Origin: an uncultured Capnocytophaga sp.
Lineage (GTDB): Bacteria; Bacteroidota; Bacteroidia; Flavobacteriales; Flavobacteriaceae
Reading direction: 5' to 3'
NCBI GenBank assembly: GCA_905372595.1
Contig: CAJPPS010000010.1
Location: 1-13,869 of the forward strand
Length of the DNA: 13,869 nt
Shown here one piece after another: positions 7,041 through 13,869 of this stretch (the stretch's first letter is position 1; every line of letters starts with the position of its first letter). Below the pieces are notes generated by a model. The model did not search any database, was not told where the DNA came from, and saw only the letters and a program-made list of their open reading frames with translations. The translations under genes and the position numbers were made by a program.

Positions 7041-10028
7041 ATGACTTATAGAAAAATTTTTCAAATAGCGTGTATCATAGCTCCTTGCGCTGTATTTGCT
7101 CAGCGTACAGCCTACTATACACATCCTAATGCTTCCTTAGAGAAAGCCATTAACCTGTATCATCAAAAGCAGTATAAGGCTTCTCAGTATCTTCTTCTTC
7201 AACAGCTCCAACAGGTATCCGACGCCTCTACTCAAGAAGCATGTAAGTATTATATTGCTTCAGCTGCAATTCATTTAGGACAGACAGGAGCTAATGACCA
7301 GATGGAGCAATACCTTAAGGAATATCCTGCATCTCCTTATGCTACCAATGCTTATCTGCAGATAGGTGATTATTACTTCACCAAAGGAGATACTAAGCGT
7401 GCCATTGCTTGGTATGATAAGGTGAATATAGGGGCTCTTTCTGCTTCTGAAAAAGAAAAATTCTCCTTTCAATATGGCTATGCACTCTTTGCTCATGGGG
7501 ATAAAGAAACCGCTCAACAGTATCTCTCAGAGGTACAACATTCTAAAACTTATGGAAAGAAAGCTGCTTATTACCTAGGCTATATTGCCTATGATGCCGA
7601 TGATTATCAAAAAGCTAATGAATTCTTTCAGCAAGTAGGGGAGGAGAAAGAATTAAACAAAAACCTATCTTACTATCAAGCCGATATGAACTTCAAACAA
7701 GGAAATTTCCAAAAATCCTTGGAGGAAGGGCTTGCTCAGTTGAAGAAGGCAACTCAACCACAGTATCGTTCCGAGATTAATAAAATTATAGGAGAGAGTT
7801 ATTTTAACCTTAAAGCTTATGATAAGGCAATTCCTTACTTAGAAGCCTATAAGGGAAAAGATGGTAAATATACCAATACAGACCTCTATTACTTAGGTTA
7901 TGCTTACTATAAACAAGGAGATTACCTTAAGGCGATAGGACAATTTAATCAAATTATTGATGGTAAAAACCAAGTTGCACAGAACGCTTATTATCATCTG
8001 GCAGAGTGCTACCTTAAGACCGACCAAAAGCAACAAGCTCTCAATGCTTTTCGTAATGCTTCTCAGATGGATTTTTCTGATCAGATTAAGAAAGATGCTC
8101 ATCTGAATTATGCCCGCCTAAGCTATGAGATAGGGAATGCCTATGAATCGACTCCTGTGGTTATACAATCCTATCTGGATACTTACCCAGGAGATCATAC
8201 CCAAGAACTTCGAGAGCTTTTGGTTGATTCATATATCACTTCGGGAAACTTCCGTGAAGCCATCACCTTGTTAGACAAAAACTCCTCAGCTGATGATAAG
8301 ACTTATCAGAAAGTTGCCTTCTTTTATGCTTTACAACTTTATAGTGATGGCTTGTTCCAAGAGGCACTTACCTATTTTCAAAAAGCTCAAGGGAATTCAG
8401 ATGCTCTTCTTAAAGCACGAGCTACTTATTGGGCTGCAGAAACTCATTATCAGCTACATCACTATAAAGAAGCACAAAAAGATTTCCAAGATTTCTTAAA
8501 GATGGATAAGAAAACAGTGCCAGAATATGCCAATGCTTATTATGGATTGGGTTATACACTCTTTAATCAGAAAGAATATGCTTTGGCGGCAGAGAGCTTT
8601 ACCAAGTATATAGCAATGGATCCGCCTCAGCCTCGCCTTACTGATGCATACCTAAGGCAAGCTGATAGCTATTTTGCTACAGGTAAGTATTGGCCTGCCC
8701 TTGAGGCTTATGATAGGGTGGTAACCCTCCATCAAGGGCAAATGGACTACGCTTCTTTTCAGAAAGCTATCAGCTATGGTATTGTGGATAGAGTACCCAA
8801 GAAAATAGAAGAACTCACTGCTTTTATCAAAAATTATCCTGAATCCAATCTTTGTCAGGATGCAATTTATGAATTAGCAAATACCTATGTAAGTCAAGGA
8901 AATACAGAAAAGGCTACTTCTTTGTATCAACAATTACAAACACAATATAAGGAAGGGACTTATACCGCTCGAGCAATGCTTAGGGAAGGGCTGATGTTCT
9001 ATAATAAAAACCAAAACCAGAAAGCTCTTGATCTTCTTAAGAAAATAACTGAAAAATTTCCTAATACACCTGAAGCCCTGCAAGCGGTGAGTACAGCTAA
9101 GAATATCTATGTGGAGATGGGTAAGGTGGAAGAATACGCCTCTTGGGCTAAGAAATTAGGCTATGTAAATGTTTCTGATAATGAACTAGAAACAGCTGCT
9201 TTTGAAGCTGCTGAGCGAAAGTACTTACAACACCAGCAAGCTGAAGCCAAAGTGGCTCTTGAGAAATATATCAAGGAATATCCTCAAGGAATCAATCTTC
9301 CTCAAGCCCGCTTCTATCTAGCTCAGCTTTATTATGAAGGAAATGAAAAAGCAAAAGCTCGCCCTCTTTATGAGAGAATCCTACAAGACCCTCGTAATGA
9401 ATATGCTGAACAAGTATTAGTAAGGCTTAGTAACATTTATCTTGAAAAAGGAGAGAATCAAAAGGTACTTCCCCTCTTACAGGAAATAGAAAATACGACT
9501 TCTGTACCCCAGAATACAATATTTGCTCGCTCTAACCTGATGAAGATTTATTATCAAGAAAAGCAATATCCTCAAGTGATTATCTATGCTAAAAAACTAT
9601 TAGCAGAAAAGAACATAGATAATCGCCTCAAGAGTGATGCTCAAGTAATGATAGCCCGATCCTATATTGCTACAGGGAATGAAGCAGAAGCTGAGAAGCA
9701 ATATGCTCTCCTGAAGAAAACAGCTACTGACGCTCTAATGGCTGAGACACTTTACTATGAAGCTTATTTCAAGAATAAAGCAGGACAATACAAAAAATCC
9801 AATGAAGTGATTCAAAAATTGGCTAAAGAATATGGTGGGTATAAGGAATTCTCAGCTAAGGGATTGGTAGTAATGGCTAAGAATTTTTATGGGCTTAAAG
9901 ACCTCTATCAAGCGAATTATATTCTTAATAGTGTTGTGGAGAACTTCAAAGACTATCCAGAAGTTGTAGCACAAACTAAAGAAACCTTAACTCAGATAAA
10001 ATCTCAAGAAAATAAAAATTCTAAATAG
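7041..10028 (+). CDS. Large secreted tetratricopeptide-repeat protein
   Basis: A 995-residue protein made almost entirely of TPR helices. It begins with a Sec signal peptide (basic MTYRK, hydrophobic core, predicted cleavage AVFA before Gln at 20/21), so it should be periplasmic. Repeats run from about residue 27 to the C terminus. Examples with the typical small and aromatic spacing include YLGYAYYKQGDYLKAI, YYGLGYTLFNQKEYALAA and YLAQLYYEGNEKAKARPLYE. No catalytic domain, lipobox or membrane segment beyond the signal is seen. The ATG at 7041 is chosen over an adjacent upstream TTG (7038). The gene is 11 bases after the reductase and 2 bases before an outer-membrane barrel gene, so the two are almost certainly co-translated partners. 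A scaffold role for the barrel is inference, and the function is unknown. The stop is TAG. Confidence 0.9.
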   Translation: MTYRKIFQIACIIAPCAVFAQRTAYYTHPNASLEKAINLYHQKQYKASQYLLLQQLQQVSDASTQEACKYYIASAAIHLGQTGANDQMEQYLKEYPASPYATNAYLQIGDYYFTKGDTKRAIAWYDKVNIGALSASEKEKFSFQYGYALFAHGDKETAQQYLSEVQHSKTYGKKAAYYLGYIAYDADDYQKANEFFQQVGEEKELNKNLSYYQADMNFKQGNFQKSLEEGLAQLKKATQPQYRSEINKIIGESYFNLKAYDKAIPYLEAYKGKDGKYTNTDLYYLGYAYYKQGDYLKAIGQFNQIIDGKNQVAQNAYYHLAECYLKTDQKQQALNAFRNASQMDFSDQIKKDAHLNYARLSYEIGNAYESTPVVIQSYLDTYPGDHTQELRELLVDSYITSGNFREAITLLDKNSSADDKTYQKVAFFYALQLYSDGLFQEALTYFQKAQGNSDALLKARATYWAAETHYQLHHYKEAQKDFQDFLKMDKKTVPEYANAYYGLGYTLFNQKEYALAAESFTKYIAMDPPQPRLTDAYLRQADSYFATGKYWPALEAYDRVVTLHQGQMDYASFQKAISYGIVDRVPKKIEELTAFIKNYPESNLCQDAIYELANTYVSQGNTEKATSLYQQLQTQYKEGTYTARAMLREGLMFYNKNQNQKALDLLKKITEKFPNTPEALQAVSTAKNIYVEMGKVEEYASWAKKLGYVNVSDNELETAAFEAAERKYLQHQQAEAKVALEKYIKEYPQGINLPQARFYLAQLYYEGNEKAKARPLYERILQDPRNEYAEQVLVRLSNIYLEKGENQKVLPLLQEIENTTSVPQNTIFARSNLMKIYYQEKQYPQVIIYAKKLLAEKNIDNRLKSDAQVMIARSYIATGNEAEAEKQYALLKKTATDALMAETLYYEAYFKNKAGQYKKSNEVIQKLAKEYGGYKEFSAKGLVVMAKNFYGLKDLYQANYILNSVVENFKDYPEVVAQTKETLTQIKSQENKNSK

Positions 10029-10030
10029 AA

Positions 10031-11743
10031 ATGAAAAGAACCTATATACTCTCCTTATCCTTTTTTTTCTGTATTTCCGCTACTTATGCACAGAATGATA
10101 AGCTAGGAACTATTTCGGTGGATATTGTGAAGCCTTATACTCCTACTATTGCCGATGTGCAAAAATCTGTAGAGGAAACACCTAAGAAGGATTCTGTAAC
10201 AATCACTAAGAAAAAAATTACCTATACGATTCATTCTGTTCCTGTTGCTTCTACCTTTGTTCCAGAGAAAGGGAAGGCAGTACGAGTGAATACAGCCCAA
10301 CAACGTGATACTCTCTATCATTCTTATTTGGCTCTTGGAGCAGGAAGCTATACATCTTTCTTAGCAGATGCCTTTGTAGCAGTTCCTTTAAGTGCCTCCT
10401 CAGATTTTTCAGTGGATCTCCAGCATCATTCATCTCAAGGGAAGATTAAGGAAGTCCCTTTGGATACTGATTTTGCTAATACACAAGCTCAAGCAGCTTA
10501 TCGATATGGAAATTCACAATATCAATTAGGAGCTATAGCAGGAATTAACCATCGTCTTCTACATTGGTATGGTGTAGAGGATAAAAGCTTTTTGCCCATT
10601 GAAAATTCATTAAAACAAAATTATCTTAGTGGAGGGCTTTCGGCTTATTTTTCCTTGAATAATAGTATCTTTAAGGGAGCTGATTTTTCTGTGCAAGGAA
10701 TAAAAGATGATTTCAGCAGTGGAGAAACACACTTGCAATTGAAGCCTTCTTTCCTTTGGAACTTCAATGAACAGCAAGCAGTCAAGGCACGTCTAGACTT
10801 GGATTACCTACAAGGCTCTTTTGCTAATGGGTTCTCAGTATCAGATAAGATAGGCTATAAAGTTGCTTTATTAGGGATAAAACCAGCATATCAGTTTTCT
10901 AATGAACTTTTCTCAGGAAGGTTAGGACTGGGAGCTTATTATTTGAAGCAAAATAAAGGTGATTCAGGTACTTTTAAGCTCTTCCCAGACCTTGAACTTG
11001 CTTATGATGCTTTAGGCGATGGACTTATTATCTATGGAGGAATTACAGGAGACCTTAAGCAGGTTACTTATCGAGAAAAAACACAAGAAAATCCTTACTT
11101 GTCTCCTACTCAGGATATACAGCCTACTTATACGCCTTATCATATTTTTATAGGAGTCAAAGGAGCTCTTACACAAGGATTTTCCTATGATGTAAATGTA
11201 TTCTATGATCGTGTAGAGGGGCTTCCTCTTTTCCAAGCAAATGAGAAACTTTCTCTTACTCAATACAAGACCTATCAGTATGATAATACCTATAAGTTGC
11301 TCTATCAGGATGTTATGCGCTATGGAATTCAAGCAAATTTGTTAGGAAAAATATCAGACCAATTTACATTGGATTTTTCTATGCAAGCAATGGATTTCTC
11401 TATGGATAAGAATGCAGAACAGCCTTGGAATATTCCTTCTTTTACTACAGGACTCACTGCTTATTACCAGCTGATTCCTAATTGGAATATAGGAACTACA
11501 CTCTTTTATGTAGGTGAGCGCAAAGACCTTAAGCATACTTTGGTAACATCTCCTAAGGAGGAAGTAACTCTCAAGGGCTTTTTCGATTTGAATTTTTCTA
11601 CCGATTACACATTCCTTAAGCGTTGGACGGTTTTTGTAAACTTTAATAATGTTACAGGAAAACACTACGAACGCTGGACAAACTATCCTGTACAAGGGTT
11701 TCAAGTGTTAGGAGGACTTAAATATCGATTCAATGTGAAATAA
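10031..11743 (+). CDS. Plug-less TonB-receptor-like outer-membrane beta-barrel protein
   Basis: A 570-residue outer-membrane protein with a Sec signal peptide (predicted cleavage ATYA before Gln at 20/21). Residues about 30-85 form a non-barrel periplasmic segment with a motif I recognise from Flavobacteriia homologues (KPYTPTIAD, then VPVASTFVPEKGKA at about 71-84). The rest alternates short aromatic-rich amphipathic strands and turns, ending in NFNNVTGKHYERWTNYPV and a final strand GGLKYRFNVK, like TonB-dependent receptor barrels. Homologues are often labelled TonB-dependent receptor, but I find no TonB box or plug domain, and the length is well below the usual 700-1000. It follows the TPR gene by 2 bases and is the last gene before the terminator. 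Substrate and direction of transport are unknown. Confidence 0.82.
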   Translation: MKRTYILSLSFFFCISATYAQNDKLGTISVDIVKPYTPTIADVQKSVEETPKKDSVTITKKKITYTIHSVPVASTFVPEKGKAVRVNTAQQRDTLYHSYLALGAGSYTSFLADAFVAVPLSASSDFSVDLQHHSSQGKIKEVPLDTDFANTQAQAAYRYGNSQYQLGAIAGINHRLLHWYGVEDKSFLPIENSLKQNYLSGGLSAYFSLNNSIFKGADFSVQGIKDDFSSGETHLQLKPSFLWNFNEQQAVKARLDLDYLQGSFANGFSVSDKIGYKVALLGIKPAYQFSNELFSGRLGLGAYYLKQNKGDSGTFKLFPDLELAYDALGDGLIIYGGITGDLKQVTYREKTQENPYLSPTQDIQPTYTPYHIFIGVKGALTQGFSYDVNVFYDRVEGLPLFQANEKLSLTQYKTYQYDNTYKLLYQDVMRYGIQANLLGKISDQFTLDFSMQAMDFSMDKNAEQPWNIPSFTTGLTAYYQLIPNWNIGTTLFYVGERKDLKHTLVTSPKEEVTLKGFFDLNFSTDYTFLKRWTVFVNFNNVTGKHYERWTNYPVQGFQVLGGLKYRFNVK

Positions 11744-11747
11744 ATAA

Positions 11748-11780
11748 AAGAGGCTATCTGAAAAGGATAGCCTTTTATTT
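11748..11780. terminator. Bidirectional rho-independent terminator
   Basis: AGGCTATC (11751-11758) pairs perfectly with GATAGCCT (11766-11773) around a 7-base loop. The stem extends through one G-T and two A-T pairs to 11748-11776. TTTTATTTTAT follows on the plus strand, and a T-rich run (CTCTTTTATTTATTT) follows on the minus strand. It lies in the 54 bases between the convergent barrel and metallophosphatase genes and can end transcription from both sides. Confidence 0.9.
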
Positions 11781-11797
11781 TATCTGTTAAAAGCTTT

Positions 11798-12712
11798 CTA
11801 TACAAGAATGCGAGTACCACTGGCGGTTATTTTATCATCTAGATAGAAATCTATACGACCGAGGTTAATTCCATAACACCCAACCTGATTGACAAGGATT
11901 TCACGCCTACTTTTATTCTTAACAATGACAGGCTCACTGAGGAAAGTATGAGTATGCCCTCCTATGATAAGGTCTGTGTCATAGGTTCTTTCTGCTAGTT
12001 GTAGGTCACATACCTTGTCGGTACGATACTTGTAGCCAATATGAGAGAGGCAGATGATAATATCACATTTCTCTGTTTTACGTAATCGAGTTTCCATATC
12101 TATAGCAATTTCTATAGGGTCAAGGTATTTGGTCTCTCCATAAAGTTCCTTGGTAACAAGTCCTTTGAGTTCTACCCCTACTCCATAAACACCTATACGT
12201 ACTCCATCTACCACGAAAACTTTGTAAGGGAGTGTTTTTCCCTCAAGAATGGTATTTTTGAAATCATAATTAGAGCAAATAAAATCAAATTTAGCAAAAG
12301 GAAGTTTTGCTAAAAGTCCTTCCAATCCATTATCAAAGTCGTGATTTCCTAAGGTCGCTGCATCATACTTAAGCATAGACATTAGTCGGAATTCCAGCTC
12401 TCCTCCATAATAGTTAAAATAAGGTGTTCCTTGAAAGATATCCCCAGCATCAAAAAGCAAGGTATTGGGGTTCTCCTTACGTACTTGTTCGATGAGAACA
12501 GCACGCCTAGCCACCCCTCCCTTATCAGGATAATGAGGATCATCAATAGGCAGAGGGTCTATATGGCTGTGAGTATCATTAGTATGGAGAATCGTAATGT
12601 GCTTCTTATGATTCTTCAGAGGATTTTTCTTGTCATAAGCAAAAGAAGTACCTCCTAATCCTATTAGGAGTGCTCCAGCACTTATATTCTTAACAAAGTT
12701 ACGTCTTTTCAT
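11798..12712 (-). CDS. 5'-nucleotidase catalytic (metallophosphatase) domain protein, Tat signal
   Basis: Predicted periplasmic dinuclear-metal phosphatase of 304 residues, equivalent to the N-terminal domain of UshA-type 5'-nucleotidases. Metal and catalytic motifs are complete: D46 and H48 in HTNDTHSH (43-50), D91 in DAGDIFQG, GNHDFDNG with N123 and H124 (122-129), H224 in CLSHIG, and GGHTHT with H253 and H255 (251-256). The N terminus KRRNFVK followed by a modest hydrophobic stretch fits a twin-arginine signal (possible cleavage SFA before Tyr26), suggesting export after folding. The protein ends just after this domain, so the C-terminal substrate domain is absent; it is encoded by the gene one base upstream. 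The two proteins probably act together on nucleotides, but substrate and assembly are inferred. The stop is TAG. Confidence 0.9.
   Translation of the reverse strand: MKRRNFVKNISAGALLIGLGGTSFAYDKKNPLKNHKKHITILHTNDTHSHIDPLPIDDPHYPDKGGVARRAVLIEQVRKENPNTLLFDAGDIFQGTPYFNYYGGELEFRLMSMLKYDAATLGNHDFDNGLEGLLAKLPFAKFDFICSNYDFKNTILEGKTLPYKVFVVDGVRIGVYGVGVELKGLVTKELYGETKYLDPIEIAIDMETRLRKTEKCDIIICLSHIGYKYRTDKVCDLQLAERTYDTDLIIGGHTHTFLSEPVIVKNKSRREILVNQVGCYGINLGRIDFYLDDKITASGTRILV
12652..12670 (-). repeat. Perfect 8-base inverted repeat inside the signal-peptide codons
   Basis: CTCCTAAT and ATTAGGAG flank a 3-base loop, about 43-61 bases into the metallophosphatase mRNA (codons for LLIGLG). The mRNA could form a compact hairpin just downstream of the start codon. 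Leu/Ile/Gly codon choice alone may create it. Confidence 0.4.
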
Positions 12713-12713
12713 C

Positions 12714-13475
12714 TTATTCTTTGAGTGTGAATCGGTGGTCTGTTTTGAAATCTAGAGTATCTACTTTCTTTAAATAGTTCAGTAGGGCATCCCTACATTC
12801 GTAATTGATATAGGTAGAGCTTAATCCTTTTGAGAAGAAGTTCATTCTATCACCTCCATTATAGAGATAATCATAAGTACATACGAAATAGCGTTTTTTG
12901 CGCTGTACAGGTTTTTTATTTACCAAAAAACTTATAATTTCTCCCTTTTTATCAATAGTAAGTTCTACTTGCTTGGAGATAGGATGGGGGTACTTGGTGT
13001 CTATAAGGTACTTGGCAAGCTCATATAGGGTATCTCCAGTGAGTTCTACCACTACGAGTTGGTTCTCAAAAGGCATAATTTGGTATATCATACGCGTGGT
13101 TACCTCTCCTTTAGGAATTTCTGTGCGGATTCCTCCCCAATTGAACATAGCAAAGTCAATATGTCGCTTACGGATTTTTAGGAAATAAGGGTCTGCTTCC
13201 TCATAGATAGCATCAGCCATAAAATTTCCTATAGGCATATTCAAGGCGGAAATTTCCTTAATCATCGTTTCCTTATTATAGGCAAGTACCTTATCCAGAT
13301 ATTTGTTCAAGTGGTAACGGAAAGGCGATAGATAGTCCATAATAACCTCATCTTCTTGAGTTTCTTTGGTAATCTCAAGCTGTTCTCCTTGAATGGTATG
13401 AGTGAAATAACTTTTTGATTTGCAAGAGGATAATGCTAAAAACAGTAGAAACATTCCTCCAAAAAATTTTTTCAT
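12714..13475 (-). CDS. 5'-nucleotidase C-terminal (substrate-binding) domain lipoprotein
   Basis: A 253-residue lipoprotein: basic MKK, hydrophobic core, lipobox LSSC with the modified cysteine at C18. The mature part matches the 5'-nucleotidase C-terminal domain: NWGGIRTEIPKGEVT (112-126), MPFENQLVV (134-142), and NGGDRMNFF (206-214), the region whose aromatic residue stacks on the base in UshA-type enzymes. It has no metallophosphatase motifs, so it should not be active alone. The residues after the cysteine (CKSKSYF) lack the acidic lipoprotein export signal described for Capnocytophaga surface lipoproteins, so I infer it faces the periplasm. It is the first gene of the pair, one base before the catalytic-domain gene, the reverse of domain order in fused enzymes. 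The ATG at 13475 follows a TAATTTTG box. Confidence 0.88.
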   Translation of the reverse strand: MKKFFGGMFLLFLALSSCKSKSYFTHTIQGEQLEITKETQEDEVIMDYLSPFRYHLNKYLDKVLAYNKETMIKEISALNMPIGNFMADAIYEEADPYFLKIRKRHIDFAMFNWGGIRTEIPKGEVTTRMIYQIMPFENQLVVVELTGDTLYELAKYLIDTKYPHPISKQVELTIDKKGEIISFLVNKKPVQRKKRYFVCTYDYLYNGGDRMNFFSKGLSSTYINYECRDALLNYLKKVDTLDFKTDHRFTLKE

Positions 13476-13497
13476 AAAAATGTTTTAGTTTCAGGGC

Positions 13498-13527
13498 GCA
13501 AAATTAATAAATATTTATTACATTTGC
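13498..13527. promoter_or_regulatory. Symmetric divergent promoter (two outward -7 boxes on one palindrome)
   Basis: The perfect 16-base palindrome TAATAAATATTTATTA (13505-13520) is flanked by two TAnnTTTGC boxes pointing outward. TAATTTTG (13506-13499, minus) serves the nucleotidase pair, and TACATTTG (13519-13526, plus) serves the DUF6913-like gene. Over 30 bases, 13 of 15 pairs are symmetric, and the only two mismatches are the free nn positions of the boxes. Neither side has a TTG at the expected -33 distance. Confidence 0.65.
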
Positions 13528-13551
13528 AGAGAATTCTTTATAAAAATTATT

Positions 13552-13869
13552 TTGAAAATATTTAAGAATATAGCCATATCTCGTCGCATACGCAAGAACC
13601 TTAAGCAACAGACTACCAACCTCAATGGAAAGAAGTTACAGGTACAGCGTGTAGGATGTATTGTGGATATAGAAGAAATTTCAAAGGTAGATTTCTTAAA
13701 AGATTTTATAAAAAGCTACGGAATTAATTCTGAAAATTATGTAATTCTGGGATATCAGGATAAGGGCTCCGATATTCAAATAGAAGGAATACCTCTTTTT
13801 TCTTGGAAGGATATTAATTATTCGGGAAATATTCGTAATTATCACGCTGATCGCTTATGGGAACTGGAG
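13552..13869 (+). CDS. DUF6913-like protein, 5' part only
   Basis: An open frame of 106 codons that runs off the window end without a stop. The predicted start is TTG at 13552, about 25 bases after the TACATTTG box. The frame is open further upstream, but that would run into the promoter, and no ATG is available. The N terminus is strongly basic (IAISRRIRKNLKQ), followed by VGCIVDIEEISKVDFLKDFIKSYGI (35-59), a short strand YVILGYQDKG (63-72), and FSWKDINYSGNIRNY (83-97). This pattern resembles the flavobacterial family now called DUF6913, recognised from memory only. Its function is unknown. No signal peptide or membrane segment is visible, so it is likely cytosolic. Confidence 0.6.
   Translation, partial: MKIFKNIAISRRIRKNLKQQTTNLNGKKLQVQRVGCIVDIEEISKVDFLKDFIKSYGINSENYVILGYQDKGSDIQIEGIPLFSWKDINYSGNIRNYHADRLWELE

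Noticed and set aside
10031..11743. True TonB-dependent receptor with SusD-type partner
   Set aside because: No plug domain or TonB box can be seen, the length is short, and the neighbour is a TPR protein without a lipobox, not a SusD lipoprotein.

Overview
The window looks like a chromosomal segment from a member of Bacteroidota, most likely class Flavobacteriia. A Capnocytophaga-like genus is plausible, but I cannot fix the genus by eye. Four things point this way: several gene starts are preceded by the Bacteroidota-type promoter motif TAnnTTTG, two of them with a TTG 19-20 bases further upstream; start codons lack clear Shine-Dalgarno sequences; signal peptides end in Ala before Gln; and the gene families are typical (a TPR protein paired with a plug-less barrel labelled TonB receptor, a DUF6913-like protein, a two-gene 5'-nucleotidase). 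It reads mostly as core genome. I see no insertion sequences, phage genes, CRISPR arrays, tRNAs or rRNAs.

Layout. (1) 17-4375, minus strand: an HD-domain phosphohydrolase transcribed from a very good promoter (4396-4426). Then comes a 135-base gap holding a degenerate 7-base repeat and a -7 box, then folE (GTP cyclohydrolase I), then a UvrD/PcrA helicase that starts at GTG 6 bases after the folE stop. (2) 4376-4649: a 274-base divergent intergenic region with one promoter facing each way and a cluster of small dyads between them. (3) 4650-11743, plus strand: a tight four-gene operon with gaps of 10, 11 and 2 bases. It encodes dihydroorotase, an FAD/NAD(P)/[2Fe-2S] reductase, a 995-residue secreted TPR protein and a 570-residue outer-membrane barrel. 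It ends in a strong hairpin terminator (11748-11780) that can also serve the convergent genes. (4) 11798-13475, minus strand: a 5'-nucleotidase split over two genes with a one-base gap. The upstream gene is a lipoprotein carrying only the nucleotide-binding domain. The downstream gene carries only the metallophosphatase domain, behind a twin-arginine signal. (5) 13552-13869, plus strand: the 5' end of a DUF6913-like gene, diverging from the nucleotidase pair across a strikingly symmetric two-way promoter.

Functional picture. Nucleotide chemistry recurs: GTP to dihydroneopterin triphosphate, an HD phosphohydrolase, pyrimidine synthesis, and periplasmic nucleotide salvage. The TPR and barrel genes look like a two-part envelope machine of unknown function. 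The items most worth following are the TPR/barrel pair, the trans-split 5'-nucleotidase, the symmetric divergent promoter, the heptad repeat over the folE promoter, and the dihydroorotase HxH-to-QxH change at a metal site. I do not see a clearly new defence or mobile system here.
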